Part shown: positions 1-6,706 of the stretch, piece by piece
How the letters are laid out: the number at the start of each line of letters is the position of its first letter
How positions within the stretch are numbered: the first letter of the stretch is position 1
Assembly (NCBI GenBank): GCA_030042575.1
Contig: JASHZK010000137.1
Span: 1-10,991, forward strand
Direction of reading: 5' to 3'
DNA length: 10,991 nt
From: Acidimicrobiales bacterium
GTDB taxonomy: Bacteria > Actinomycetota > Acidimicrobiia > Acidimicrobiales > UBA8190
The notes under the pieces: model-generated
Told to the model about the DNA's origin: nothing
What the model saw: only the letters and a program-made list of their open reading frames with translations
Database searches by the model: none
Program-made: the position numbers and the translations under genes

Positions 1-1419
1 CGATAGCCGCCGCAGCGGGGCTGGCCGTCGAGTGGGGACTGCTGCCGCTACCCGGCCGCCACGCCGGGCCCGGTGTTCTTCGAGGACCACGCGGTACTGC
101 TCTGCGGTTCCTGTGGCCGTGGCCGCCCACGTGTAGCGGCCGAGCACCCGCTGCCGCCCCCCGTGGCCCAGCCGCCCGGCCAACTCGCCGTCATCGAGCA
201 CGCGCCTGATGCCGGTGGCCAGCGCCTCGGGGTCGTCGGGCTCCACCAGCAGTCCGGTCTCGCCGTCTTTGCCCACGACTTCGGGCAGCGCTCCCCCGGT
301 GGTGGCCACCAGCGGGACCCCACTGGCCATGGCCTCGATGGCGGGCAGCGAGAACCCCTCGTACAGCGAGGGCACCACCGCCACCTCGGCCTCGCCGTAG
401 GCGACAGACAGCTCCTCGTCGCTGATGCCCGACACGAAGCGCACCGCCTGGCCGAGCCCGAGGCGCTCGATGGTGCGCATCACCGGGCCACCCTCCGTGG
501 GCCGGCCCACCACCACCAGCTCGACGTGGCGCTCGGTGCGCAGTTTGGCCAGGGCCTCGAGCAAGGGCACGAGACCCTTCATGGGCACGTCGCTGGAGGT
601 GGTGACGATGAGGCGACCGGGGACCCGGGTGACCTGGGGTCGGGGCCGGAAGACGGTGTGATCGACGCCCACGGGCACCACCGTCATCCGGTCGAGGGGC
701 ACGCCCATCTGGCGGGCTATGTCGGCCTTGGAGGATTCCGACACGGTCACCACCCGGGGCAGCTGCCGGGCGACGCGCTTCTGCATACCGAGGAAGCCGA
801 ACCAGCGCTGCTGGGCCAGGCGACGGTAGAGGTTCTCGGCCTTGGCTAGGGCCAGCTCACGGTCGACGGTGATGGGGTGGTGCAAGGTGGTGAGCAGGGG
901 CCAGCCGTCGGCCAGCAGACCGAGCAGTCCCGACCCCAGGCACTGGTTGTCGTGGACGATGTCGTAGCGGTGACGGCGCTCGGCCAGCAGGCGCCGGGCT
1001 CGCAAGGAGAAGGTGCGGGGCTCGGGGAACCCGGCGCTGCACATGACGGCGAACTCGAGCAGGTCGATGGCGGAGTGGAACTCGCGGGGGTGGGGGACGC
1101 GGAAGGGGTCGGGATCGCGGTACAAGTCGAGCCCCGGCACGGGGGTGAAGCCCACGCCCTCATCGGTGTCGAGCACGGGCCAGGGCTGACCGGAGAAGAC
1201 CTCCACGCTGTGGCCCAGCGCCACCAGCTCGCGGGCCAGGTGCCGGCTGTAGACCCCCTGGCCGCCACAGCGGGGGTTGCCCCGGTAGACGAGGTAGGCC
1301 ACCCGCAGGCCGTCGGAGGCGGGCGGGGCCGGATCGACTGCGGGCGGGACCTCGATCCTGGTGCTCAGCTCCCACGAGGCCCGCAGCTCGGCCAGTCGCC
1401 GACGCGGGCCTTTAACCAT
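1..1419 (-). CDS. GT4-family (GT-B fold) glycosyltransferase, C-terminus cut by window edge
   Basis: Transfers a sugar from a nucleotide-sugar donor, probably in the cytoplasm or at the inner membrane face; donor and acceptor cannot be read from sequence. 473 codons are visible and no stop is reached before position 1. After a polar N-terminal tail of about 35 residues comes the first Rossmann domain, LRVAYLVYRG followed by the glycine-rich GGQGVY loop (residues 52-57) and a LHHP segment near 179-182. The C-terminal GT1/GT4 domain starts near VPVGVD (248-252), with K281 in a DVPMKG segment and the family EGFSLPAIE motif, whose two glutamates are E354 and E362. The ATG at 1419 is preceded by GGGGGA at 5 bases, and an in-frame stop lies upstream at 1494-1492, so this is the best start. 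The gene is divergent from the PRC/MgtE-domain gene. Family assignment is firm; the specific role is unknown. Confidence 0.9.
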   Translation of the reverse strand, partial: MVKGPRRRLAELRASWELSTRIEVPPAVDPAPPASDGLRVAYLVYRGNPRCGGQGVYSRHLARELVALGHSVEVFSGQPWPVLDTDEGVGFTPVPGLDLYRDPDPFRVPHPREFHSAIDLLEFAVMCSAGFPEPRTFSLRARRLLAERRHRYDIVHDNQCLGSGLLGLLADGWPLLTTLHHPITVDRELALAKAENLYRRLAQQRWFGFLGMQKRVARQLPRVVTVSESSKADIARQMGVPLDRMTVVPVGVDHTVFRPRPQVTRVPGRLIVTTSSDVPMKGLVPLLEALAKLRTERHVELVVVGRPTEGGPVMRTIERLGLGQAVRFVSGISDEELSVAYGEAEVAVVPSLYEGFSLPAIEAMASGVPLVATTGGALPEVVGKDGETGLLVEPDDPEALATGIRRVLDDGELAGRLGHGGRQRVLGRYTWAATATGTAEQYRVVLEEHRARRGGRVAAAVPTRRPAPLRRLS

Positions 1420-1553
1420 GCGCGTCCCCCAGGTCGACGGCCATGGCGAATCAGCCTCCCCCGGATGCCGACCAGGGCGCAAAAGCAGCGCTCAGGAGGG
1501 ACCGGGGAACCTGCCGGCGCCAAGGGGAGCGAGGCCGGCCGGGCCCCCGGCGA

Positions 1554-1559
1554 TAGCGT
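1554..1559 (+). promoter_or_regulatory. Candidate -10 element (TAGCGT) for the PRC/MgtE-domain gene
   Basis: TAGCGT fits the TANNNT form of actinobacterial -10 elements and lies 53 bases before the ATG at 1613, in the 193-base divergent gap. No convincing -35 is visible at the usual spacing. Similar TAGCNT hexamers lie ahead of the NRAMP-type gene and the repeat protein. Confidence 0.3.
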
Positions 1560-1612
1560 GTGGCCCGGCGGCACCATCTGCCGGCCGCTCGAGGACGCCC
1601 GTCGCCCACCAC

Positions 1613-2875
1613 ATGGCCATCGAGATCCTTCACCTCTCCAGCGTGGTGCGCAGCGCGGTGGTGGACCGCAGCGGTGACCGTCTGGGCCGCGTCCGGGACG
1701 TGATCGTGCGCCTGGGCGACACCCCCCATCCCCCCTTGAGCGGGATAGTCGTACGCGTGGGCCGCCGGGACCTCTTCGTGCCCATCGACCGGGTGGTGAG
1801 CCTCCGGGCCGGCGACGTCGAGCTCTCCGGCGACACGCTCAGCCTGCAGCGTTTCGAGCGGAGGGCGGGTGAGCTGCTTCTGTGGCGCGACGTGCAGGCC
1901 CACCACATCATCAACCTGCAAGGCGCCCGCCTGATTCGGGCCAACGAGATCGAGCTGGCCCGACGGGAGCCCGGCTGGGAGGTGGTAGGGGTCGACGCCA
2001 GCCCCCGGGTGGCCTTTCGCCGCCTGCTGCCCCGGGCCTGGCGGGCCCGGATCGAACCCGGCCGCCTGGTGGACTGGGAGACGATCCAGCCTTTCGTGGC
2101 CCATGTGCCCTCGGCCCGGCTGCGGATCCCCTATCGCAAGCTGGCCCGCCTGCACCCGGCCCAGATCGCCGATCTGGTCGAGGCGGCGTCTCACGAAGAG
2201 GGCGAGGAGATCATCGAGGCCGTGGGCCAGGACCGCGAGCTCGAGGCCGACGTCTTCGAGGAGCTCGACGAGGAGCACCGCCTGGAGTTCATCGAGTCGC
2301 GCTCGGACGCCGAGGCGGCTCGGATCATCGCCACCATGGCCCCTGACGACGCCGCCGACCTCATCACCGAGCTCGACCAAGAGCGGCGGCTTCCCATCCT
2401 CCAGCTCCTCCCCTGGCCTCAGCAGCGCAAGGTGCGGGCCCTGCTCAACTACAACCCGGAGACGGCCGGGGGGCTCATGAGCCCCGATTTCCTGACGTTG
2501 CCCGAGACCGAGCCGGTGAGCCGGGCCATCGAGGCGGTGCGCACCTCCAAGGCGCCCCCCGAGGCCCTGGCCGTGGTGTTCTCCACCGACGGCGACGGGA
2601 AGGTCTCGGGAACGGCTTCGGTGGTATCGCTGCTCCAGGCCCCGGCCACGGCTCTGCTGGGCGACGTGATCCGCCGGGACCCGCCCCACGTCCACGCCGA
2701 CTGGGACCTCCATGCCGTGCTGCGCAAGATGTCGGACTTCAACCTGACGGTCGCCCCCGTCCTGGGCCACGGTCACCACGACCTTCTGGGCGTGGTCACC
2801 GTCGACGACCTTCTCGAGCTGTTGGTGCCGTCCGGCTGGCGAGGCGAGTTCGGGATGGCCCAACCCGAGGAATAG
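1613..2875 (+). CDS. Soluble PRC-barrel / MgtE-N / CBS-domain protein, likely magnesium-sensing regulator
   Basis: 420 residues with no membrane segment. A PRC-barrel-like domain covers about 5-80 (VVDRSGDRLGRVRDV is typical), and a second PRC-like barrel follows at about 85-140 (WEVVGVDASPR). An acidic alpha-helical MgtE N-terminal domain covers about 175-285, and a CBS pair covers about 286-405 (TAGGLMSPDFLTL, then LLGVVTVDDLLELL). In MgtE channels the N and CBS domains bind Mg2+ and gate the pore. Here the plug helix and the transmembrane channel of a full MgtE are absent, so it cannot transport by itself. The next gene on the same strand is an NRAMP-type transporter, so a sensor or regulatory partner role is inferred. 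The ATG at 1613 puts the first PRC motif right after the N-terminus; GAGGA at 1591 is too far to be an ideal ribosome site. A general magnesium-transporter label would mislead. Confidence 0.88.
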   Translation: MAIEILHLSSVVRSAVVDRSGDRLGRVRDVIVRLGDTPHPPLSGIVVRVGRRDLFVPIDRVVSLRAGDVELSGDTLSLQRFERRAGELLLWRDVQAHHIINLQGARLIRANEIELARREPGWEVVGVDASPRVAFRRLLPRAWRARIEPGRLVDWETIQPFVAHVPSARLRIPYRKLARLHPAQIADLVEAASHEEGEEIIEAVGQDRELEADVFEELDEEHRLEFIESRSDAEAARIIATMAPDDAADLITELDQERRLPILQLLPWPQQRKVRALLNYNPETAGGLMSPDFLTLPETEPVSRAIEAVRTSKAPPEALAVVFSTDGDGKVSGTASVVSLLQAPATALLGDVIRRDPPHVHADWDLHAVLRKMSDFNLTVAPVLGHGHHDLLGVVTVDDLLELLVPSGWRGEFGMAQPEE

Positions 2876-2879
2876 CCAG

Positions 2880-2885
2880 TAGCAT
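2880..2885 (+). promoter_or_regulatory. Candidate -10 element (TAGCAT) for the NRAMP-type transporter
   Basis: TAGCAT starts five bases after the stop codon of the preceding gene. If used, transcription would begin near 2892 and give a leader of about 195 bases before the ATG at 3087. No clear -35 is seen. The alternative is readthrough from the upstream gene. Confidence 0.28.
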
Positions 2886-2889
2886 GCCC

Positions 2890-2918
2890 GCGGCACCGGG
2901 CTGGTACCCGGACGCCGC
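2890..2918 (+). terminator. Strong GC hairpin after the PRC/MgtE-domain gene (terminator or leader stem)
   Basis: GCGGC (2890-2894) pairs with GCCGC (2914-2918), and inside it CCGGG (2896-2900) pairs with CCCGG (2907-2911) around the six-base loop CTGGTA. Together this makes ten G-C pairs with a small internal loop, 14 bases past the stop codon at 2875. No T-run follows, so it is either a U-less intrinsic terminator or the first stem of the transporter's leader. Confidence 0.4.
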
Positions 2919-3029
2919 AACTGTACGACGAAGGAGCACCGCTGCACGCTGACGGATCACCACGACGATCCGAGCGCGCCCGCCTCGGCTCCGGGGTCGC
3001 CGCTGGGCTGACCGGCGGTTGAACCGGCG

Positions 3030-3056
3030 GGGCGTGCGCGCCGAGAACGCACGCCC
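3030..3056 (+). repeat. Perfect 9-bp inverted repeat in the transporter leader
   Basis: GGGCGTGCG at 3030-3038 and its exact reverse complement CGCACGCCC at 3048-3056 flank a nine-base spacer, CGCCGAGAA, 30 bases ahead of the ATG at 3087. It could be an RNA stem or a dimeric repressor operator. It lies too far downstream of the candidate -10 at 2880 for a classic promoter-overlapping operator. Confidence 0.55.
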
Positions 3057-3086
3057 ACGACGCCGGCAACGTCGGGAGGTTCAGCC

Positions 3087-4718
3087 ATGGCCGAAGAGGC
3101 GGCCGAGGAGAACGAAAGCGCGGTCCTCGACGAGGCCCACCTCGGCGACATCACCGGCGCCTTCGGCCGGATCAGCCAGCACGATGTCGGAGCCCGGCGG
3201 TCCTGGGGGGCCCGCTTCCTCACGCTGCTGGCCATCATCGGCCCCGGACTCATCGTCATGGTGGGCGACAACGACGCCGGTGGCGTCGCCACCTATGCCC
3301 AGGCGGGCCAGAACTACGGGCTGACCCTGCTGTGGACCCTGCCCCTGCTCATCCCAGTGTTGGTGGTCAACCAGGAAATGGTGGTGCGCCTGGGAGCAGT
3401 GAGCCGGGTGGGCCACGCCCGCCTCATCGCCGAGCGCTTCGGCCGGTTCTGGGCCTGGTTCTCGGTCGGCGACCTGTTCTTGTTGAACTTCGCCACCATC
3501 GTCACCGAGTTCATCGGGGTCAGCTTGGCTCTGGGCTTCTTCGGCGTGTCGGAGTATCTGTCAGTCCCCCTGGCCGCCGCCGGCCTGGTGGCCATAACGG
3601 CCAGCGGCAGCTTCCGGCGATGGGAACGATTCATGTTCGTCTTCATCCTGGCCAACTTCCTGGTGATCCCTCTGGCCGTCTATGCCCATCCCCACGCCGG
3701 CGCCGTCTTCTCCCACTTCGTCACCCCGGGGGTGAGCGGTGGGTTCACCTCGACATCGGTGCTGCTCGTCATCGCCATCGTGGGCACCACAGTGGCCCCG
3801 TGGCAGCTGTTCTTCCAGCAATCGAACGTCGTGGACAAGCGGATCACGCCCCGGTGGATCAACTACGAGCGGGTCGACACCGTGCTGGGATCCTTCGTGA
3901 CCGTGATCGCGGCCAGTTTGATGATGGTCACGGTGGCTTACGCCGTCCGGAACACCCCGCTGTTCGGCCACTTCACCGACGCCGCCGGCGTGGCCCGGGG
4001 GCTCGGCCGTTACCTGGGCCACGCCACGGGCACGCTCTTCGCCCTCATCCTTCTCAACGCCTCGATCATCGGTGCCGCTTCGGTGACCTTGGCCACCTCC
4101 TATGCCTTCGGCGACATGTTCGGCATCCGGCACTCCCTGCACCGACGCCTTCGGGATGCCAAGACCTTCTACCTCTCCTTCGCCGGGATCGTGGCCGCCG
4201 CCGCCGGACTCGTTCTCATCCCGCACGCCCCCCTCGGCCTCATCACCGTGGCCGTCCAGGCCCTGGCCGGGATCCTCCTGCCCAGCGCCACGGTGTTCCT
4301 GCTGCTGCTGTGCAACGACCGGGCCGTGCTGGGGCCCTGGGTCAACCGGCCGTGGCTGAACGCCGTGGCCACCGTGATCGTGTCGGTGCTCCTCGTGCTG
4401 TCGCTCATTCTCATGACCACCACGGTGTTCCCCCACAGCGACGTGAGCGCCCTCTTCCTCGGTTTGGGGGGGGCGCTGGTCGTCGTTCTCGCCATCGCCG
4501 GCTTCGCCTACGTGCGGGGCCTGCGGCGACGGCCCCCACCCCTGGTGCCGCGGGAACGGCGCGAGACGTGGATGATGCCGCCCAGCACCCTGCTCCAGCG
4601 ACCCGAGCCGTCTCGGGCTCGCACCGCCACCTTGTACGTGATGTACGGCTACCTCGCCCTGGCCGTGGTCATGCTGGGCGTCAAAGCGGTACAGCTCGGC
4701 CTGCACGTGCACAGGTGA
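3087..4718 (+). CDS. NRAMP-superfamily divalent cation transporter, NRMT-like (predicted Mg2+)
   Basis: 543 residues, about 11-12 hydrophobic helices in the LeuT-like NRAMP fold, inner membrane. The N-terminal 40 residues are acidic and cytosolic. Helix 1 has IGPGLIVMVG followed by DNDAGG (61-66): the NRAMP DPGN metal motif is DAGG at 63-66, keeping the aspartate but replacing asparagine with glycine. In helix 6 the family GATVMPHN is GTTVAPWQ (233-240), so the soft-metal-binding methionine is Ala237 and the alanine of AxxM is Thr234. Loss of the methionine and asparagine marks NRAMP-related magnesium transporters (nrmT of Clostridium acetobutylicum and its Eggerthella lenta relative) as opposed to Mn/Fe transporters. 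Mg2+ is therefore the predicted substrate; this is inference from family knowledge. GGGAGG at 3074-3079 lies seven bases before the ATG. The upstream MgtE-domain protein supports a magnesium role. The C-terminus is a final hydrophobic helix ending in HVHR. Confidence 0.9.
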   Translation: MAEEAAEENESAVLDEAHLGDITGAFGRISQHDVGARRSWGARFLTLLAIIGPGLIVMVGDNDAGGVATYAQAGQNYGLTLLWTLPLLIPVLVVNQEMVVRLGAVSRVGHARLIAERFGRFWAWFSVGDLFLLNFATIVTEFIGVSLALGFFGVSEYLSVPLAAAGLVAITASGSFRRWERFMFVFILANFLVIPLAVYAHPHAGAVFSHFVTPGVSGGFTSTSVLLVIAIVGTTVAPWQLFFQQSNVVDKRITPRWINYERVDTVLGSFVTVIAASLMMVTVAYAVRNTPLFGHFTDAAGVARGLGRYLGHATGTLFALILLNASIIGAASVTLATSYAFGDMFGIRHSLHRRLRDAKTFYLSFAGIVAAAAGLVLIPHAPLGLITVAVQALAGILLPSATVFLLLLCNDRAVLGPWVNRPWLNAVATVIVSVLLVLSLILMTTTVFPHSDVSALFLGLGGALVVVLAIAGFAYVRGLRRRPPPLVPRERRETWMMPPSTLLQRPEPSRARTATLYVMYGYLALAVVMLGVKAVQLGLHVHR

Positions 4719-4778
4719 GCCAGAGCCCTGCTCCCATCGCCGTTCCGAGCGTCGACGGGCGGTCTGGCCGTGGCTCCT

Positions 4779-6149
4779 TCAGGCGACGCCCACGGCGGCA
4801 CCCGGATCGGACCTCTCGGCCGGCGCCGTGGCGGCCGGGCGACGGCTATGGCCGCGCCGATGCACCAAGCGGGTGATGGCCGCCGCCGCCACGGTGGACA
4901 GGCCACCGACCATCAGCGCCACCCTGGGGTTCGCCACCTGGGAGATCCACCCCACGAGGGGGCTGCCGATGGGAGTGGTGCCCAGAAAGGCGATGGCGTA
5001 CAGAGCCATCACCCGTCCCCGCATGAGCGGGTCGGCCCGCAGCTGCAAGGTAGCGTTGGCGGTGGCGATGAAGGCGATCGAAAACATGCCCATGGGCACG
5101 ATGGCCACGCCCGCCACCACCAGGGTGGGGCTCAGGGCCACGGCCACGATGAACAGCCCGAACCCCATGCCCACCAGGGTGAGCCGGTGGATGTCCGGGC
5201 GGCTTCGCCCGGCCACGATCAGCCCCCCGATCACGGCACCGCCCCCCATGAGCGAGGTCAGCATGGAGTACACCCCGGCTCCACCGTGGAAGGTGAGCTT
5301 AGCCAGCAGGGCCAGTACGACCTGGAAGTTGTAGGCCAAAGTGCCGACCACCGCCACCAGGAGGAGCGGTACTCGCAAGCCCGGCGTCCGCCACACGTAG
5401 CGCAGGCCTTCACGAAGCTGTCCGGCCGCTCGTGGCACCGGCGCCGAGGCCTGAAGCTCGTGGCTGCGCATGAGGCTCAGACCGACGATCACAGCCACGT
5501 AGGAGGCGGCGTTGACCTCGAAGCACACGGCCAAGCCGAACACGGCGATGACGGCCCCGCCGATGGCCGGCCCGATGACACGCGCCGAGTTCATCAAGAC
5601 GCTGTTCAGGCTCACGGCGTTGGCCACGTCGTCCCGTCCGACCATCTCGAGCACGAAGGTCTGACGGGTCGGATTGTCGACCAGGTTGACGAAGCCGAGC
5701 AACGTGGCCAGGAGGAAGACCTCCCACAGCCGCACGGCCCCGGTGGCGGTGAGCAGCCCCAGGGCCAGAGCCAACATCCCGGCCGAGCTCTGGGTGACAT
5801 AGAGCACGAGCCGTTTGTTCAGCCTGTCGGCCAGCAGCCCGCCGTAGGTGCCGAAGAGGAGCATGGGGAGGAACTGCAGCGCCGTGACGACACCGAGGTC
5901 GATGCCCTGGTAGCGGTGGGGAGCGAGGTGCAGCACCAACCAGGCCTGGGCAACGGTCTGCATCCAGGTGCCGCTGACCGAGATGACCTGGGCTATGAAG
6001 TACAGCCGGTAGTTGCGCACGTGGAGCGACCGGAAGGTGGTGCCGGCCCGGCCGCGCCTGCCATGTTCGGCGGTGGCCCTCGGCGACCGGTCCTCCGGGC
6101 CCTCAGCGGTCAGCTCTGCTCCCTCGGCACCGGGAGTCGTGGGGACCAC
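4779..6149 (-). CDS. MFS transporter, DHA3/EntS-like exporter
   Basis: 456 residues, about 12 membrane helices, inner membrane; a proton-coupled drug or metabolite exporter by family. After a 37-residue polar tail the typical start FRSLHVRNYRLYF is followed by SGTWMQTVAQAWLVL (59-73). MFS motif A appears as GGLLADRLNKR (103-113) between helices 2 and 3. DNPTRQTFV (158-166) and NSARVIGPAIGG (187-198) are characteristic of the DHA3 group that includes the enterobactin exporter EntS. The C-terminal tail is basic, then Ala/Pro-rich. The start is GTG at 6149, 24 bases after the stop of the Nfu-like gene, with no clear Shine-Dalgarno site, so translation may be coupled or leaderless, or begin slightly later. 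It is convergent with the NRAMP-type gene; the 60-base gap shows only a weak 6-bp inverted repeat. The substrate is unknown. Confidence 0.9.
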   Translation of the reverse strand: MVPTTPGAEGAELTAEGPEDRSPRATAEHGRRGRAGTTFRSLHVRNYRLYFIAQVISVSGTWMQTVAQAWLVLHLAPHRYQGIDLGVVTALQFLPMLLFGTYGGLLADRLNKRLVLYVTQSSAGMLALALGLLTATGAVRLWEVFLLATLLGFVNLVDNPTRQTFVLEMVGRDDVANAVSLNSVLMNSARVIGPAIGGAVIAVFGLAVCFEVNAASYVAVIVGLSLMRSHELQASAPVPRAAGQLREGLRYVWRTPGLRVPLLLVAVVGTLAYNFQVVLALLAKLTFHGGAGVYSMLTSLMGGGAVIGGLIVAGRSRPDIHRLTLVGMGFGLFIVAVALSPTLVVAGVAIVPMGMFSIAFIATANATLQLRADPLMRGRVMALYAIAFLGTTPIGSPLVGWISQVANPRVALMVGGLSTVAAAAITRLVHRRGHSRRPAATAPAERSDPGAAVGVA

Positions 6150-6173
6150 CTGGGCAGCGGCCGACCGGATCGA

Positions 6174-6506
6174 TCAGGGGAGGCGGGGGACGTAGGCCCC
6201 CCGGCCCAGGGCCACACTGTCCTCGAAGTCGACCGTGTCGTCGACCTCGCCGGTGACCTCGGTGACCCAGGGGAGGCGGGCTCGCAGGATGCGCTCCACC
6301 CCGCCCTGCAACGTGGCCGAGGAGATGGCACAGGAGCTGCACGCACCCCGCAGCTGCACCTGCACCACCCCGGCTTCGACGTCGAAGGAGACGAGCTCCA
6401 GATCCCCTCCGTCGGCCTGCACGGCCGGGCGCATGAGGTCGATCAGCTGCCTGAGCTGCTCCTCCCGCTCGGCGCCGGCGGCCTCGCTGAGCTGTTCTCC
6501 AGGCAC
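6174..6506 (-). CDS. Nfu/NifU C-terminal domain iron-sulfur carrier protein
   Basis: Carries and delivers Fe-S clusters to apoproteins in the cytosol. From the GTG at 6506 the product is 110 residues. It has the Nfu signature LMRPAVQADGGDLELV (24-39), followed by the cluster-binding GACSSCAIS with Cys56 and Cys59, then the helix LQGGVERIL. The C-terminal tail of about 25 residues is acidic and then GRGAYVPRLP. It stands alone, without the A-type N-domain found in some Nfu proteins. The frame stays open to a GTG at 6626, but the added 40 residues are arginine-rich and use codons rare in this window, so I prefer an internal start. The G-rich run GGGGAG abuts the 6506 GTG too closely to be a normal ribosome site, so the exact start is uncertain. 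It lies 24 bases upstream of the MFS gene and is divergent from the thiolase. Confidence 0.85.
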   Translation of the reverse strand: MPGEQLSEAAGAEREEQLRQLIDLMRPAVQADGGDLELVSFDVEAGVVQVQLRGACSSCAISSATLQGGVERILRARLPWVTEVTGEVDDTVDFEDSVALGRGAYVPRLP

Positions 6507-6693
6507 CTCCCCATTGTGCCGTGCCGGCGCCGGTGCGCGGTTCGCCGCCGGTCGCCGGACGACAAAGAACCTCCTGACCAGCAGTTCTCGCCGCAGCGGC
6601 ACCGACCCTCGTGTCCCCGCCGTCACGACCGAGAGCAGATGGCGGGCGGGCGGCGAACAGGGCCGACCGAGGGCAGAGCGCGCCTGGTGCCCC

Positions 6694-6702
6694 GGAGAGG
6701 AG
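6694..6702 (+). promoter_or_regulatory. Shine-Dalgarno site supporting the GTG 6707 start of the thiolase-like gene
   Basis: GGAGAGGAG lies 4-6 bases ahead of an in-frame GTG at 6707, depending on which G run pairs. A second in-frame GTG at 6734 is preceded only by GTGAG. However, GATAGT at 6722-6727 could be a -10 for a leaderless transcript beginning at 6734, which would remove nine residues. Confidence 0.5.
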
Positions 6703-6706
6703 CGCG

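Larger units (their letters stand above)
2890..3079 (+). promoter_or_regulatory. Hairpin-rich leader upstream of the NRAMP-type gene, candidate cis-regulatory RNA
   Basis: The 211-base gap holds at least five inverted repeats: 2890-2918 (10 bp, nested); 2953-2958 with 2967-2972 (CGGATC/GATCCG); 2998-3002 with 3013-3017 (CGCCG/CGGCG); 3030-3038 with 3048-3056 (9 bp, perfect); and 3058-3062 with 3070-3074 (CGACG/CGTCG). The last one ends at the first base of the Shine-Dalgarno GGGAGG (3074-3079), so folding could control access to it. I find no match to the conserved M-box segment (GTTAGGTGAGGCTCC) or to the GGGGAGTAG of the yybP-ykoY manganese riboswitch. In such GC-rich DNA short stems arise by chance; the 9- and 10-bp stems are the more persuasive. 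Confidence 0.4.

Noticed and set aside
1451..2947. Long minus-strand open frame opposite the PRC/MgtE-domain gene
   Set aside because: It is a GC-driven shadow: the plus frame has clear domain motifs, while the antisense product is rich in His, Gly, Gln and Arg with no recognisable fold.
2890..3079. Known M-box, yybP-ykoY or ydaO riboswitch
   Set aside because: None of the conserved core segments that I know is present; only a non-specific structured leader can be supported.
3561..4712. Minus-strand frame opposite the NRAMP-type gene
   Set aside because: It is very rich in His, Gly, Glu and Asp and matches codon-mirror output of membrane helices; the plus frame is a clear transporter.
4719..4778. 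Bidirectional terminator between the convergent NRAMP-type and MFS genes
   Set aside because: Only a 6-bp inverted repeat (GCCAGA/TCTGGC) with a loop of about 40 bases and no T-run is visible, too weak to call.
6611..6706. N-terminal extension of the thiolase from an earlier in-frame start at 6611
   Set aside because: The added 32 residues are low-complexity Arg/Pro/Ala-rich, whereas GTG 6707 has a GGAGAGGAG site and gives normal thiolase length.
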